This document shows, in pieces, positions 31,967-40,408 of a DNA stretch of 64,000 nt. Made by a program: the position numbers and the translations under genes. The first letter of the stretch is position 1, and each line of letters begins with the position of its first letter. The notes beneath the pieces are model-generated. The model had not been told where the DNA came from and made no database searches. It saw only the letters and a program-made list of their open reading frames with translations. The stretch is from NCBI GenBank assembly GCA_963720775.1, contig CAVRGR010000006.1, forward strand, positions 1 through 64,000, written 5' to 3'. The DNA comes from JAENVT01 sp963720775 (GTDB lineage Bacteria; Actinomycetota; Acidimicrobiia; Acidimicrobiales; Ilumatobacteraceae).

Positions 31967-33322
31967 ATGCTGCACCTGTACGACACGGCGACCCGGGAGG
32001 TACGTGAGCTCGCTCTGCGCGAGCCGGGCACGGTGAGCATCTACTTGTGTGGCCCAACGGTGTACGGGCCGCCGCATCTCGGCCACGGGCGGGCGACGCT
32101 GGTCTACGACGTGCTTCGTCGATACCTCGAATGGCGCGGGCTGCACGTTCGACTGGTCAGCAACGTCACCGACATCGACGACGCCATCATCAATCGCGCC
32201 AATCGCGAGAATCGGCCATGGAAGGACATCACCACCAAGTGCGAGGCCGTTTGGTTCCAGGCGATGGACAAGCTCGGCGTCGCCCGGCCCACCGACGTCC
32301 CCCACGCCACCGAGTACGTCGAGGAGATGACGTCGATGATCGGACAGCTGGTCGACATCGGCCGCGCTTATGTCACCGACGACGGTGTGTACCTCGACGT
32401 CGAATCCGTCGAGGACTACGGGCTGCTCGTCAACCAGCGACTGGGTGACATGATCGAAGGCGGTGGCGATCGTGAGGTGTTCGGCGCCGAGAACAAGCAT
32501 CATCCTGCCGACTTCGTGTTGTGGAAGATGGCCAAGCCCGGTGAACCGTCGTGGCCCTCACCCTGGGGCGACGGCCGGCCCGGCTGGCACAGCGAATGCG
32601 TGGTGATGAGCCTCGACCTGCTGGGTGAAGGGTTCGACTTGCATTGCGGCGGGATGGATCTGAAGTTCCCGCATCACGAGAACGAACGTGCCCAGGCGGT
32701 CGCGCTGGGCAAGCGCTTTGCCAACCACTGGATGCACAACGGGTTCGTCGTCGACGCCGAGGGCGAGAAGATGTCGAAGAGTCTCGGCAACGTCGCCAAT
32801 CTTCTCGACCTGATGGACCTCTACGATCCGCGTGCCTATCGCATGTTGCTGCTGCAGTCGCACTACCGCGGCCCCGTCTCCGTCGGCCAGGACAACATCG
32901 ACGCATCGGTCAACGCGCTGGCGGGTCTCGACTCGTTTGCCTCGCGCACCGCCGGAGTCGTCGCCGCGGAGCCCGACAGCGACGTGATCGCCCGGTTCTG
33001 CGAGCGGATGGACGACGACCTCGATACACCTGGCGCTACTGCTCTGCTGTTCGACACCGTGCGACGAGCGAACGCCGCACTCGACTCGGGCGACGCCGCT
33101 GCACCGGCCCTTGTGGCTGCCGTACACGAGATGTGCACTGCGGTCGGGCTGGTGCTGAACGCGGGCGGAGATGTTCCTGCGGACGTGGCTGCCAAGGCGA
33201 CTGCACTCGATGCTGCCCGCAGCGCCAAGGACTTTGCCACGGCCGACGCCATCCGCGCCGAGTTGCAGACGTCGGGCTGGACCGTGGAGACCACGAAGGC
33301 CGGTACCACCGTCCGTCGGTGA
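31967..33322 (+). CDS. cysS: cysteinyl-tRNA synthetase
   Basis: Class I synthetase of 451 residues. Cys28 in YLCGPTVYGPPHLGH starts the zinc site and the HLGH version of HIGH is at 37-40; WHSECVVMS and HCGGMDLKFPHHENE supply the other zinc ligands; KMSKSLGN is near residue 266. MshC, the mycothiol ligase, is a paralogue, but length, tRNA-binding C-terminus (AADAIRAEL-type helix) and KMSKS favour CysS. It follows the broken cobA by 11 bases. Confidence 0.94.
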   Translation: MLHLYDTATREVRELALREPGTVSIYLCGPTVYGPPHLGHGRATLVYDVLRRYLEWRGLHVRLVSNVTDIDDAIINRANRENRPWKDITTKCEAVWFQAMDKLGVARPTDVPHATEYVEEMTSMIGQLVDIGRAYVTDDGVYLDVESVEDYGLLVNQRLGDMIEGGGDREVFGAENKHHPADFVLWKMAKPGEPSWPSPWGDGRPGWHSECVVMSLDLLGEGFDLHCGGMDLKFPHHENERAQAVALGKRFANHWMHNGFVVDAEGEKMSKSLGNVANLLDLMDLYDPRAYRMLLLQSHYRGPVSVGQDNIDASVNALAGLDSFASRTAGVVAAEPDSDVIARFCERMDDDLDTPGATALLFDTVRRANAALDSGDAAAPALVAAVHEMCTAVGLVLNAGGDVPADVAAKATALDAARSAKDFATADAIRAELQTSGWTVETTKAGTTVRR

Positions 33323-33336
33323 CGGTTTCGCGTTGC

Positions 33337-34309
33337 TCAGCCGGTCGACGACATCGACGGCACAGTCGGCATCTCCACGTCGAGGCTGATCTGCATGGCC
33401 GTTTCGATGAACGCCTGTGCCGCTCTCGACTGCAAGCGATCGCGGTGCCAGATGATGCCGATCTGCCGGTCGAGGCTGGCGTTGATTCCGCGGATGGCGA
33501 CCTGCGCATCGGGGATCGATCGCTCAACGGTGAGCAACGGTACGATCGCCACACCGAGCCCGATGGCTACGAGTCGCTGCGTGGTGAGGTTGTCGTCGCT
33601 ACGGAAGACGATGTTCGGTCCGACGCCAACTCGCTCGAGCGCCCGGGCAGTGCGGAGGGCGCAGAAGTCGTTGCTCGGCATCGAGATCATCCGCTCACCT
33701 TCCAATTGGGAGAGGTCGATCGTGTCGGCCTGGGCCAGCCGATGGGTTGGGGCGGTGATGAGCACGGAAGGATCGCGGATGAGCTCGACCATCGGGTGCG
33801 ACTCCTCGAGCGAGGCGATGTCGGCGAAGGCGAGGTCGGCTTGGCCGCTGCGTATCAAACCTTCGATGTGCGAGATGACCGGTTCGTTGCGTAGTTCGAT
33901 GTTGATGTTCGGCCAATCGGCACCGAAGCGAGCAAGTGTCGGAGGCAGCAGCCGCGAGCTGGCCGACTGAAAGGTGCCGACGCGCGAAAACCCCTGCGTC
34001 ACCAGCTGCGAGCGCGTCGAGGTCGGCCTTCGCCGCAGCGAGTCGGGCGACGATGTGGCCGGCGTGCTCGAGCAGCACCTTGCCGGCTTCGGTGAGTGAT
34101 ACAGCGCGTGGTCCGCCCGGTCGCTCGACGAGACGGTGCCCGACGGCGCGCTCGAGCGCGGAGATCTGTTGGGAGATGGCGCTCTGGGCGTATCCCAGTC
34201 GGGTTGCAGCCTGCGAGAACGATCCCGTCTGGGCAACTGCTTCGAGGGCGACCAGGTGACGCACCTCGACTCCGACGGGTAGATCATGTTCTCCGATGGA
34301 CTTCAGCAT
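33337..34309 (-). pseudogene. LysR-family transcriptional regulator gene with a frameshift
   Basis: The N-terminal HTH is read from ATG at 34309: VRHLVALEAVAQTGSFSQAA, TRLGYAQSAISQQISALERA, then the linker helix to DALAAGDAG. The effector domain is one frame over: SRVGTFQSASSRLLPPTLAR to MQISLDVEMP. The shift falls at the AAAA/CCCC runs at 33987-33994; deleting one A (T on the coding strand) gives GDAGVSRVGTFQ and a normal-length LysR protein of about 320 residues. Either the gene is dead or the base is a sequencing error. It diverges from the 38-codon ORF and MFS gene, its likely target. Confidence 0.85.
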
Positions 34310-34381
34310 TTATATCTATTTCCCTTATCAATCAGACTGGACGATACTACGGTACAACTTCGATTCTGGGAGGTGATCATT

Positions 34382-34498
34382 ATGGCAGGTTTGGTCCTCA
34401 TCGCACTGCTCGTGGGAGCTGCACTGGCCCCGCGTTTCGGCGTCGACTCACGCCCAGGTTTCTCCGGCCGCCCCGACTGGCGTCCTCGCGTCGGCTGA
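34382..34498 (+). CDS. 38-residue membrane peptide, possible leader peptide of the MFS gene
   Basis: ATG at 34382 follows a perfect Shine-Dalgarno GGAGGTGATC with seven bases between GGAGGTG and ATG, the best ribosome site in the window. The peptide MAGLVLIALLVGAALAPRFG has one hydrophobic helix, then a basic Arg/Pro-rich tail ending WRPRVG. It lies between the divergent LysR gene and an MFS exporter, with two strong hairpins after it. It may be a small membrane protein or an attenuator peptide. Confidence 0.65.
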   Translation: MAGLVLIALLVGAALAPRFGVDSRPGFSGRPDWRPRVG

Positions 34499-34499
34499 T

Positions 34500-34593
34500 G
34501 TTTTCCGGCACCCTCCGCCGGAGAACCTCGACCGTGCCCTTCTCGTAGTCACCGCGCAGGCGTCGAATCGGTACCCGACAGGCCGATTCGACG
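34500..34593 (+). promoter_or_regulatory. two leader hairpins between the small ORF and the MFS gene
   Basis: Hairpin 1: GTTTTCCGGC (34500-34509) pairs with GCCGGAGAAC (34517-34526) with one wobble, loop of seven. Hairpin 2: CGTCGAATCGG (34561-34571) pairs perfectly with CCGATTCGACG (34583-34593), loop of eleven. Both lie downstream of the 38-codon ORF and before the MFS start at 34640. Neither has a T run, so they look more like leader/attenuation structures than simple terminators. Confidence 0.5.
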
Positions 34594-34639
34594 CCGGCGA
34601 CGGGGTGGGCAGGTACTTGATCAGATAAAACGGGGGGTC

Positions 34640-35845
34640 GTGGCGAAGCGAGAGCGCACTCCGGTGCCCAAGGGGTACTGGACGATCTGGACCACGGTGG
34701 CTCTCGACCTCATCGGATTCGGGATCATCGTGCCGATCCTCGGTCGATACGCCGAGCGCTTCGGTGCGTCGGGTCTCACGGTCGGATTCCTGTTCGCATC
34801 GTTCTCGTTGGCCCAACTGCTGTGTGCGCCATTGCTCGGGCGGCTGTCGGATCGCATCGGCCGCAAGCCGGTGATCATCATCTCGCTCGTGGGCACTGCA
34901 ATCGGCAGCTTCATCACCGGCGCTGCAGGCGTGCTGTGGCTGCTGTTCGCCGGTCGCATCGTCGATGGCGCCTCGGGGGGCAGCTTGTCGGTGGCTCAGG
35001 CGGCCGTCGCCGACCTTGCTCCCGAGGCGGAACGGCCGCGGTTGATCGGGCTGCTCGGAGCGGCCTTCGGAGTTGGCTTCGTGCTCGGGCCGGCGATCGG
35101 CGGGCTGGCCGCGCTGGGTGGTCCCCACGTTCCCTTCTACGTCGCCGGTGTTCTGGCAAGCATCAATGCGATCGCCGCCATCGTTCGACTGCCGGAAACT
35201 CATCACGCCGGCGATCGCGTTCGACATCACGGTCTGAGCGCACCCCTCTCACCGGTGTTGCGCCGCCTGGCGGTCGTCGGCTTCGTCACCGTCGTGGCCT
35301 TCACGGCGTTCGAGGCAACGTTCTCGTTGTTCGGCGATCGCCGATTCGGGTTGACCGAGGCCTCATCCGCGGCCGTCTTCCTCGGTGTCGGTCTCGTACT
35401 GGTGGTGATCCAAGGTGGTGCCTACGGGCATCTCGTGAAACGATTCGGCACACAACGGCTCTTCGCTGCGGGCCTCACGTTGCTGGTCGCCGGCCTCGCC
35501 GTCACGGCGGTCGCCAAGGTGTGGCCGGTGTTGATCGTCGCTCTGTTGCTGCTCTCCCTCGGTCAGGGCGTGGCGTCACCTTCGATCACGTCACTTGTCA
35601 CCGAGCTCGCCCCACGCGAGCGTCGGGGCGAAGCGTTGGGCTTCCAGCAGTCGGCAAACTCCGTGGCGCGTGTGGTCGGGCCTCCTGCCGCAGGTGCATT
35701 GTTCGACCGAGTCGGGATCTGGAGTCCCTACGCCGGCGGCGCGGTGCTGTGCGCAGCAGCGGTCGGCCTCGTTGTGACTTGGGGCCTGCATCAGGTGCCG
35801 GTTCTGGCGCCGGCCGGCTGCGAGAATGTCCGGATCAGTGACTGA
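34640..35845 (+). CDS. MFS drug-type exporter (TetA/DHA1-like)
   Basis: A 401-residue major facilitator with twelve hydrophobic segments. Motif A is GRLSDRIGRKP in the loop after helix 2, and helix 1 reads TTVALDLIGFGIIVPILGRY, close to TetA and other drug:H+ antiporters. Motif C-like GVGFVLGPAIGGL is in helix 5. The start is GTG after GGGGGG. It follows the leader ORF and two hairpins, and ends 20 bases inside the next gene. Substrate unknown; tetracycline-type specificity is only family resemblance. Confidence 0.88.
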   Translation: MAKRERTPVPKGYWTIWTTVALDLIGFGIIVPILGRYAERFGASGLTVGFLFASFSLAQLLCAPLLGRLSDRIGRKPVIIISLVGTAIGSFITGAAGVLWLLFAGRIVDGASGGSLSVAQAAVADLAPEAERPRLIGLLGAAFGVGFVLGPAIGGLAALGGPHVPFYVAGVLASINAIAAIVRLPETHHAGDRVRHHGLSAPLSPVLRRLAVVGFVTVVAFTAFEATFSLFGDRRFGLTEASSAAVFLGVGLVLVVIQGGAYGHLVKRFGTQRLFAAGLTLLVAGLAVTAVAKVWPVLIVALLLLSLGQGVASPSITSLVTELAPRERRGEALGFQQSANSVARVVGPPAAGALFDRVGIWSPYAGGAVLCAAAVGLVVTWGLHQVPVLAPAGCENVRISD

Positions 35846-37973
35846 CATGCTCGAACACCGCGCCCTGGATCGGCTTGCCGATTTCGAATCCCGTTGGCTC
35901 TCGGATTCGCGGCCCACTCGTCGCGACCCGACTCCGATGGGCTATCAGCCGGGCCTCGACGGCCTGAGGGCGATCTCGGTGATCGCAGTCATCCTGTACC
36001 ACGCCGGTTTCGGGTGGATGCACGGTGGGTTCCTCGGCGTCGAGGTGTTCTTCGTCGTCTCCGGATTTCTCATCACCTCGCTGCTCCTCGAGGAGAAGGA
36101 GAGCACGGGACGCGTGCGCTTGCCGCAGTTCTGGATGCGCCGCGCCCGACGCCTGCTGCCGGCGCTGTTCAGCGTGCTGATCGTCATCGGGGTGTGGGTT
36201 GCGTTGTTCGGCAGCGCCCAGCAGCAATCCGACATGCATCGCGACTACCTACCGAGCATCTTCTACTTCGCCAACTGGGGTCAGATCTTCGGCGGAGCGC
36301 AGTACTTCGGCAACTTCTCACCGCTACGTCATCTGTGGAGCCTGGCGGTCGAAGAGCAGTGGTACCTGATGTGGCCGATCGCCTTCGTCCTGCTCACGCG
36401 GCGCAAGCGAAGCAACGGCGCGACCGGGCGATCCGTTCTGGCCGTCGCCGCCGGCGTGATGGTGCTCACCTGGTGGCTGGCCGCACCGACCGAGTTGACG
36501 TCCGACCGCGTCAACTTTCTGTACCTGTCGACGTTCACGCGCTCGAGCGGGCTGCTGCTGGGTGCCGGTGCCGCGTTCTTGTGGCGACCGTGGAAGGCCA
36601 AGAACGCCGCGTCGAGCTGCGCCGGCACCGTGCTGAGCATCGCCGGACTCGCAGCGACGGCATTGCTGTTGTACGCGTTCAGTGTCGTGAACCTCACGGA
36701 TCGGTCGATGTACCGGTGGCAGTTGGCGTCGGTCTCGATCCTGTCGCTCGTGGCGATCGGCGTGGTCGTTCATCCAGCAGCGCGTTGGGCGCGGTCGATC
36801 TTCGGATCACGAGTGCTGGTCGCTCTCGGCAAGCGCTCCTACGGCGTCTACCTCTGGAGTTGGCCGATCTCGGTGCTGTGCGGAGCCTTCGACGGAACGT
36901 GGACCCGGTTCATCTGGGCGATGTCGGTGACCGTGGTGGTGTCCGAGTTCTCGTACGTCTACATCGAGACGCCGATCCGCAAGGGCGCCCTGCGGCGGTG
37001 GTTCGATCGCCGGCGCGACGTCGACTGGTCGACGCGCACGGTGGCGGCCGGTGTCGTGGCCACCGTGTTGATCGCCTCGCTCGCTGCCTTCTTCTCCACC
37101 GTTGCGCGGTTCGATCGGGCGGCCGGCGGTGCGGCTGTCGCCATCGATCTCTCCAAGTTGCAGGTTGCTGCACCGGGCGCCACGCCGACGACCGCGGGTA
37201 CTGCGGCGGGAGCAGCGACCGTGCAGGGTGCCGTCGTGGTGTCACCTACCAGTTCGGTCGCGCCCGCGGTGAGTGTTGCGCCGGTGCAACCTCCGGGCCC
37301 GGCACGGTTGGTGATCGTCGGCGACTCGATGGCGCATGCGCTGGCCATCAACCTGCCGTCCGGTATCGAGAGCGCGTTCACCATCAGTGATGGTTCCGTC
37401 GACGGGTGCAGTGTGTACGACAGCGGCAAGGTGCGATCCAAGCGCGCCGGGTTCAATCGATCGTTCGCCGACTGCGGTGGTTGGGAAGACAAGTGGGGCA
37501 AAGCGGCCTCGAAGGCCCACGCCCAGATAGCGCTTGTCGTGATCGGAGCGTGGGATGTGTTCGACGTCGAGGTCGACGGCAAGTTGATCCCCTTCAACAC
37601 ACCGGCCGCCGATCAACGGTTCATCGACAACCTCGGCAAGGGCATTGCCGCGGTTCATGCCGCGGGCGCCAAGGTTGCGTTGCTGGAGGTGGCGTGCATG
37701 CGCCCTCAAGATGTCAAGGGCGCCGGTGTTCCGGCACTTCCGGAGCGTGGCGACGACGCCCGCGTTGCTCATCTCAACGATCTGCTTCGCCGGATCGCGG
37801 CCACTGACCCGGCCAACATCTCGTTCGTCAGCGGGCCTACTCAGTGGTGCACCGACCCGGCAATCGCCACCGATCTGGGGTATCGCTGGGATGGGGTGCA
37901 CGTGTACAAACCGGGCGCCAAGCTGATCTACGAAACGATCACCCCCGCACTTCTGGCGATCCCCAGGGGTTGA
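35826..37973 (+). CDS. acyltransferase-3/SGNH hydrolase fusion (OafA/OatA-like)
   Basis: A 715-residue membrane O-acyltransferase. Residues 38-410 are the acyltransferase-3 domain: GLDGLRAISVIAVILYHAGF carries the catalytic histidine, VEVFFVVSGFLITSLLLEE and HLWSLAVEEQWY are conserved. After an Ala/Thr/Pro linker, an extracytoplasmic SGNH domain has the serine in VIVGDSMAHAL and the Asp/His pair in DGVHVYKPGA. This layout moves acetyl groups across the membrane to peptidoglycan or surface sugars. The ATG at 35826 lies within the MFS gene end. Confidence 0.92.
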   Translation: MSGSVTDMLEHRALDRLADFESRWLSDSRPTRRDPTPMGYQPGLDGLRAISVIAVILYHAGFGWMHGGFLGVEVFFVVSGFLITSLLLEEKESTGRVRLPQFWMRRARRLLPALFSVLIVIGVWVALFGSAQQQSDMHRDYLPSIFYFANWGQIFGGAQYFGNFSPLRHLWSLAVEEQWYLMWPIAFVLLTRRKRSNGATGRSVLAVAAGVMVLTWWLAAPTELTSDRVNFLYLSTFTRSSGLLLGAGAAFLWRPWKAKNAASSCAGTVLSIAGLAATALLLYAFSVVNLTDRSMYRWQLASVSILSLVAIGVVVHPAARWARSIFGSRVLVALGKRSYGVYLWSWPISVLCGAFDGTWTRFIWAMSVTVVVSEFSYVYIETPIRKGALRRWFDRRRDVDWSTRTVAAGVVATVLIASLAAFFSTVARFDRAAGGAAVAIDLSKLQVAAPGATPTTAGTAAGAATVQGAVVVSPTSSVAPAVSVAPVQPPGPARLVIVGDSMAHALAINLPSGIESAFTISDGSVDGCSVYDSGKVRSKRAGFNRSFADCGGWEDKWGKAASKAHAQIALVVIGAWDVFDVEVDGKLIPFNTPAADQRFIDNLGKGIAAVHAAGAKVALLEVACMRPQDVKGAGVPALPERGDDARVAHLNDLLRRIAATDPANISFVSGPTQWCTDPAIATDLGYRWDGVHVYKPGAKLIYETITPALLAIPRG

Positions 37974-38015
37974 CATTCCCCGGTTACCCACGGGTATAGT
38001 TACCCGTAGGTAACC
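37970..38015 (+). promoter_or_regulatory. promoter and 15-bp inverted-repeat operator of the acyl-CoA dehydrogenase gene
   Basis: TTGACA at 37970-37975 and TATAGT at 37995-38000, spacer 19, form an almost consensus housekeeping promoter, unusual in this GC-rich window. The -10 is embedded in an inverted repeat: GGTTACCCACGGGTA (37982-37996), spacer TAGT, TACCCGTAGGTAACC (38001-38015), one mismatch. A repressor bound here would block RNA polymerase. TetR-family lipid regulators are plausible. Confidence 0.75.
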
Positions 38016-38037
38016 TACGGACGGGGAGTGGATTGAC

Positions 38038-39246
38038 ATGGTTGACTTTGCCCTCAACGAGGACCAGCTTCAGATTCAGAAGTGGGTCCACGACTTCGCC
38101 GAGGACGTGATCCGGCCCGCAGGTCACGAATGGGACGAGCGCGAGGAGTTCCCCTACCCGATCGTCCAGCAGGCCGCGGAGATCGGTCTCTACGGCTGGG
38201 AGTTCCTGATGAACAGCTTCAGCGACAGCACGGGGCTCACCTTGCCCGTGGCGATCGAGGAGTTGTTCTGGGGTGACGCCGGCATTGGCATGGCGATCAT
38301 GGCGTCGGCGCTGGCAGCCGCCGGGATCAGTGGAAACGGCACACCCGAGCAAGTCGTGGAATGGATCCCGCAGTGCTACGGCGATGCCCAGAAACTGGCC
38401 CTCGGCGCTTTCTGCGTCAGCGAGCCCGATGCCGGTTCGGACGTGTCGTCGTTGCGCACGCGCGCCGTGTACGACGAGGCCAACGACGAGTGGGTGCTGA
38501 ACGGCACGAAGGCGTGGATCAGCAACGGTGGAATCGCCGATGTCCACGTAGTGGTCGCCGCGGTCGATCCGGAGCTGAAGGGCCGCGGCCAGGCGTCGTT
38601 CATCGTCCCGCCGGGAACGAAGGGCCTCAGCCAAGGTCAGAAGTACAAGAAGCATGGCATCCGCGCATCGCACACCGCCGAGGTCGTCCTCGTCGATTGC
38701 CGCGTGCCGGGTCGTTGTCTGCTCGGCGGCAAGGAGAAGCTCGACGCCAAGCTGGCGCGGGCGCGCGAGATGGGCCACAGCGGCGAGAAGCAGCCGGCGA
38801 TGACCACCTTCGAGGCCACCCGTCCGGCTGTTGGTGCTCAAGCTCTCGGGATTGCCCGCGCCGCCTACGAGTTCGCCCTCGGCTACGCCAAAGAGCGCAA
38901 GGCGTTCGGGAAGCCGATCATCATGCATCAGGCGATCGCCTTCAAGCTGGCCAACATGGCTGTCGAGATCGATGCTTCTCGACTGCTGATCTGGCGCGCT
39001 GCGTGGCTCGCCCGCAACGGTGGCTTCAAGAACGGCGAAGGATCGATGAGCAAGTACAAGGCCTCGGAGGTTGCTGTTCGAGTGACCGAGGATGCCATCC
39101 AGATCCTCGGCGGCTACGGCTACATCCGCGACTACCCGGTCGAGCGCTGGCACCGCGACGCCAAGATCCACACGATCTTCGAAGGCACGAGTGAGATCCA
39201 GCAGCTGGTGATCGCAAGGGCGATATCCGGCCTGCGTATCGAGTAA
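38038..39246 (+). CDS. acyl-CoA dehydrogenase
   Basis: A 402-residue flavoprotein that forms trans-2-enoyl-CoA with electron-transfer flavoprotein as acceptor. FAD/substrate motifs include GAFCVSEPDAGSDVSSL and WVLNGTKAWISNGGIADVHV, and the catalytic glutamate is Glu382 in IFEGTSEIQQLVIAR. YKKHGIRASHTAEVVLVDCRVP and IQILGGYGYIRDYPVERWHRD are usual. It is monocistronic, with a GGGGAG ribosome site and a strong regulated promoter. Confidence 0.95.
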   Translation: MVDFALNEDQLQIQKWVHDFAEDVIRPAGHEWDEREEFPYPIVQQAAEIGLYGWEFLMNSFSDSTGLTLPVAIEELFWGDAGIGMAIMASALAAAGISGNGTPEQVVEWIPQCYGDAQKLALGAFCVSEPDAGSDVSSLRTRAVYDEANDEWVLNGTKAWISNGGIADVHVVVAAVDPELKGRGQASFIVPPGTKGLSQGQKYKKHGIRASHTAEVVLVDCRVPGRCLLGGKEKLDAKLARAREMGHSGEKQPAMTTFEATRPAVGAQALGIARAAYEFALGYAKERKAFGKPIIMHQAIAFKLANMAVEIDASRLLIWRAAWLARNGGFKNGEGSMSKYKASEVAVRVTEDAIQILGGYGYIRDYPVERWHRDAKIHTIFEGTSEIQQLVIARAISGLRIE

Positions 39247-39645
39247 TTCTTTCGCGGATCATTTCGAAGCTGAGACAGCCGGAACCTCCCGCTCGTCTTC
39301 GAGCACCGCACCCGCCGGCGTGAAGCCATGCCGGGTATCGCCGACGGCATCGCGTGGGCCGCCGGTGCAGGTGCGAACTGGCAGGCACTGATCGAGCCGC
39401 TCGTGCAGCGAGTCATCGAGCTTCGCCCGTAACGCGCAGAACCCGGTTCCCCCACCTTCGGGTGGGCAACCGGGTCCACTTCCAGGGGCGCTTGCCCGAG
39501 GCAGAACCAGTATTCGCCAGGGGTGGGCGATTCGCAAGCCGATTTGCCGGTTGACGGTGCCGGGCTCACGGGTCGGCTGCTAGCCGAGCCCAATGCGCTC
39601 TCGGGCAATACCCTGCATACGAGCATGCGCTCGATCGCTGCGAGG
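39247..39645. other. non-coding or eroded stretch with a short ORF and a large hairpin
   Basis: No convincing intact gene. At 39328-39432 a 34-residue ORF reads MPGIADGIAWAAGAGANWQA and ends IELRP; its codons look GC-biased, so it may be the 3' end of a deleted gene, but I do not recognise it. It stops eight bases before the strong hairpin at 39441-39475. From 39480 to 39645 I see nothing with support; a plus-strand frame from 39523 is probably the antisense of the pseudogene beyond. Confidence 0.4.
39441..39475. terminator. strong TTCG-loop hairpin, probable terminator
   Basis: ACCCGGTT (39441-39448) pairs with AACCGGGT (39468-39475); inside, CCCACC (39451-39456) pairs with GGTGGG (39461-39466) closing a TTCG tetraloop. 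Fourteen base pairs with a small internal loop make this one of the most stable hairpins in the window. No T run follows. It lies between the acyl-CoA dehydrogenase and a convergent pseudogene, where a bidirectional terminator is expected. Confidence 0.55.
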
Positions 39646-40335
39646 TCAGCACTGGTCGGGCAGGACGACGTTCCAGTAGAGGTCGCCCACGAGACTCACG
39701 ACGTCGGCGCGCGGCGGGTGAATAGAAACCGTTGGGCACGAACGTCCCGTCGTTCCACGCCAGGAACTTCGTTGATCGCATCGCTCTCTCCAACTCCGCG
39801 GCAGTCATGCTGAGGCCGGTCCCGTCCGCGGTGGTCAAGCGTGTGGGCACGAGCGCTGGGTCGAAGACGTTCGTGGGCTCGCTGACCTTTCCCGGCTACC
39901 ACGGACCGACAGTCACGATCCACGATGTCAGTGCCGGCTCGGGGAACGCTGTGCCCGCGAGGTCGCGGCTCGCGAAGGCGACCAGCAGGCCGGCATCCCG
40001 CCACCAGAGCACGTCTGCTTCCTCGCACCCAGCGGCGCCACAGGTCACCAGTATCGGTCCCTGGGCTGCACGACCGAACCGTCCAACGGGACAGGTGTGG
40101 TGACCGGGGAGGAAGAGCTACCCATCGTGGACGTGCTCGCACTCGTTGCCGGAACCTGAGTCGATGCAGGAGGCGTGACTTCCGTCGGTGGCGCCGCCAC
40201 GGTGGTGACACCGGTGGACAATGCAACGACCGAGCTGTCTTGTCCGGGCACGGCGGTCCTGTCCCCGCACGCCGCAGCGACCAATGCGCTCGCCACGATC
40301 AGCAGCGAACGAATCACGAGTCGTTGATCAATCAT
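39646..40335 (-). pseudogene. degraded lipoprotein gene (two frameshifts and an in-frame stop)
   Basis: The 5' part, from ATG at 40335, encodes a lipoprotein: LVIRSLLIVASALVAAAC-GD with lipobox VAAAC, then a Ser/Thr/Pro linker to VVQPRDR. The frame then breaks near 40050. The continuation, in another frame, is GPILVTCGAAGCEEADVLWW to LTSWIVTVGPW, an in-frame TAG, then PGKVSEPTNVFDPALVPTRL to NDGTFVPNGFYSPAA, a second shift near 39715, and ADVVSLVGDLYWNVVLPDQC ending in TGA at 39646. Joined, this would be a lipoprotein of about 230 residues. I do not recognise the globular domain. The number of lesions argues for genuine decay. Confidence 0.6.
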
Positions 40336-40408
40336 CGCTCTTTCTAGCTGCTGCGAGAAGCCCCGCGGGCGCCGCGTTCTAGCCGTGTGCGGGCATTGTG
40401 TCCGACGG

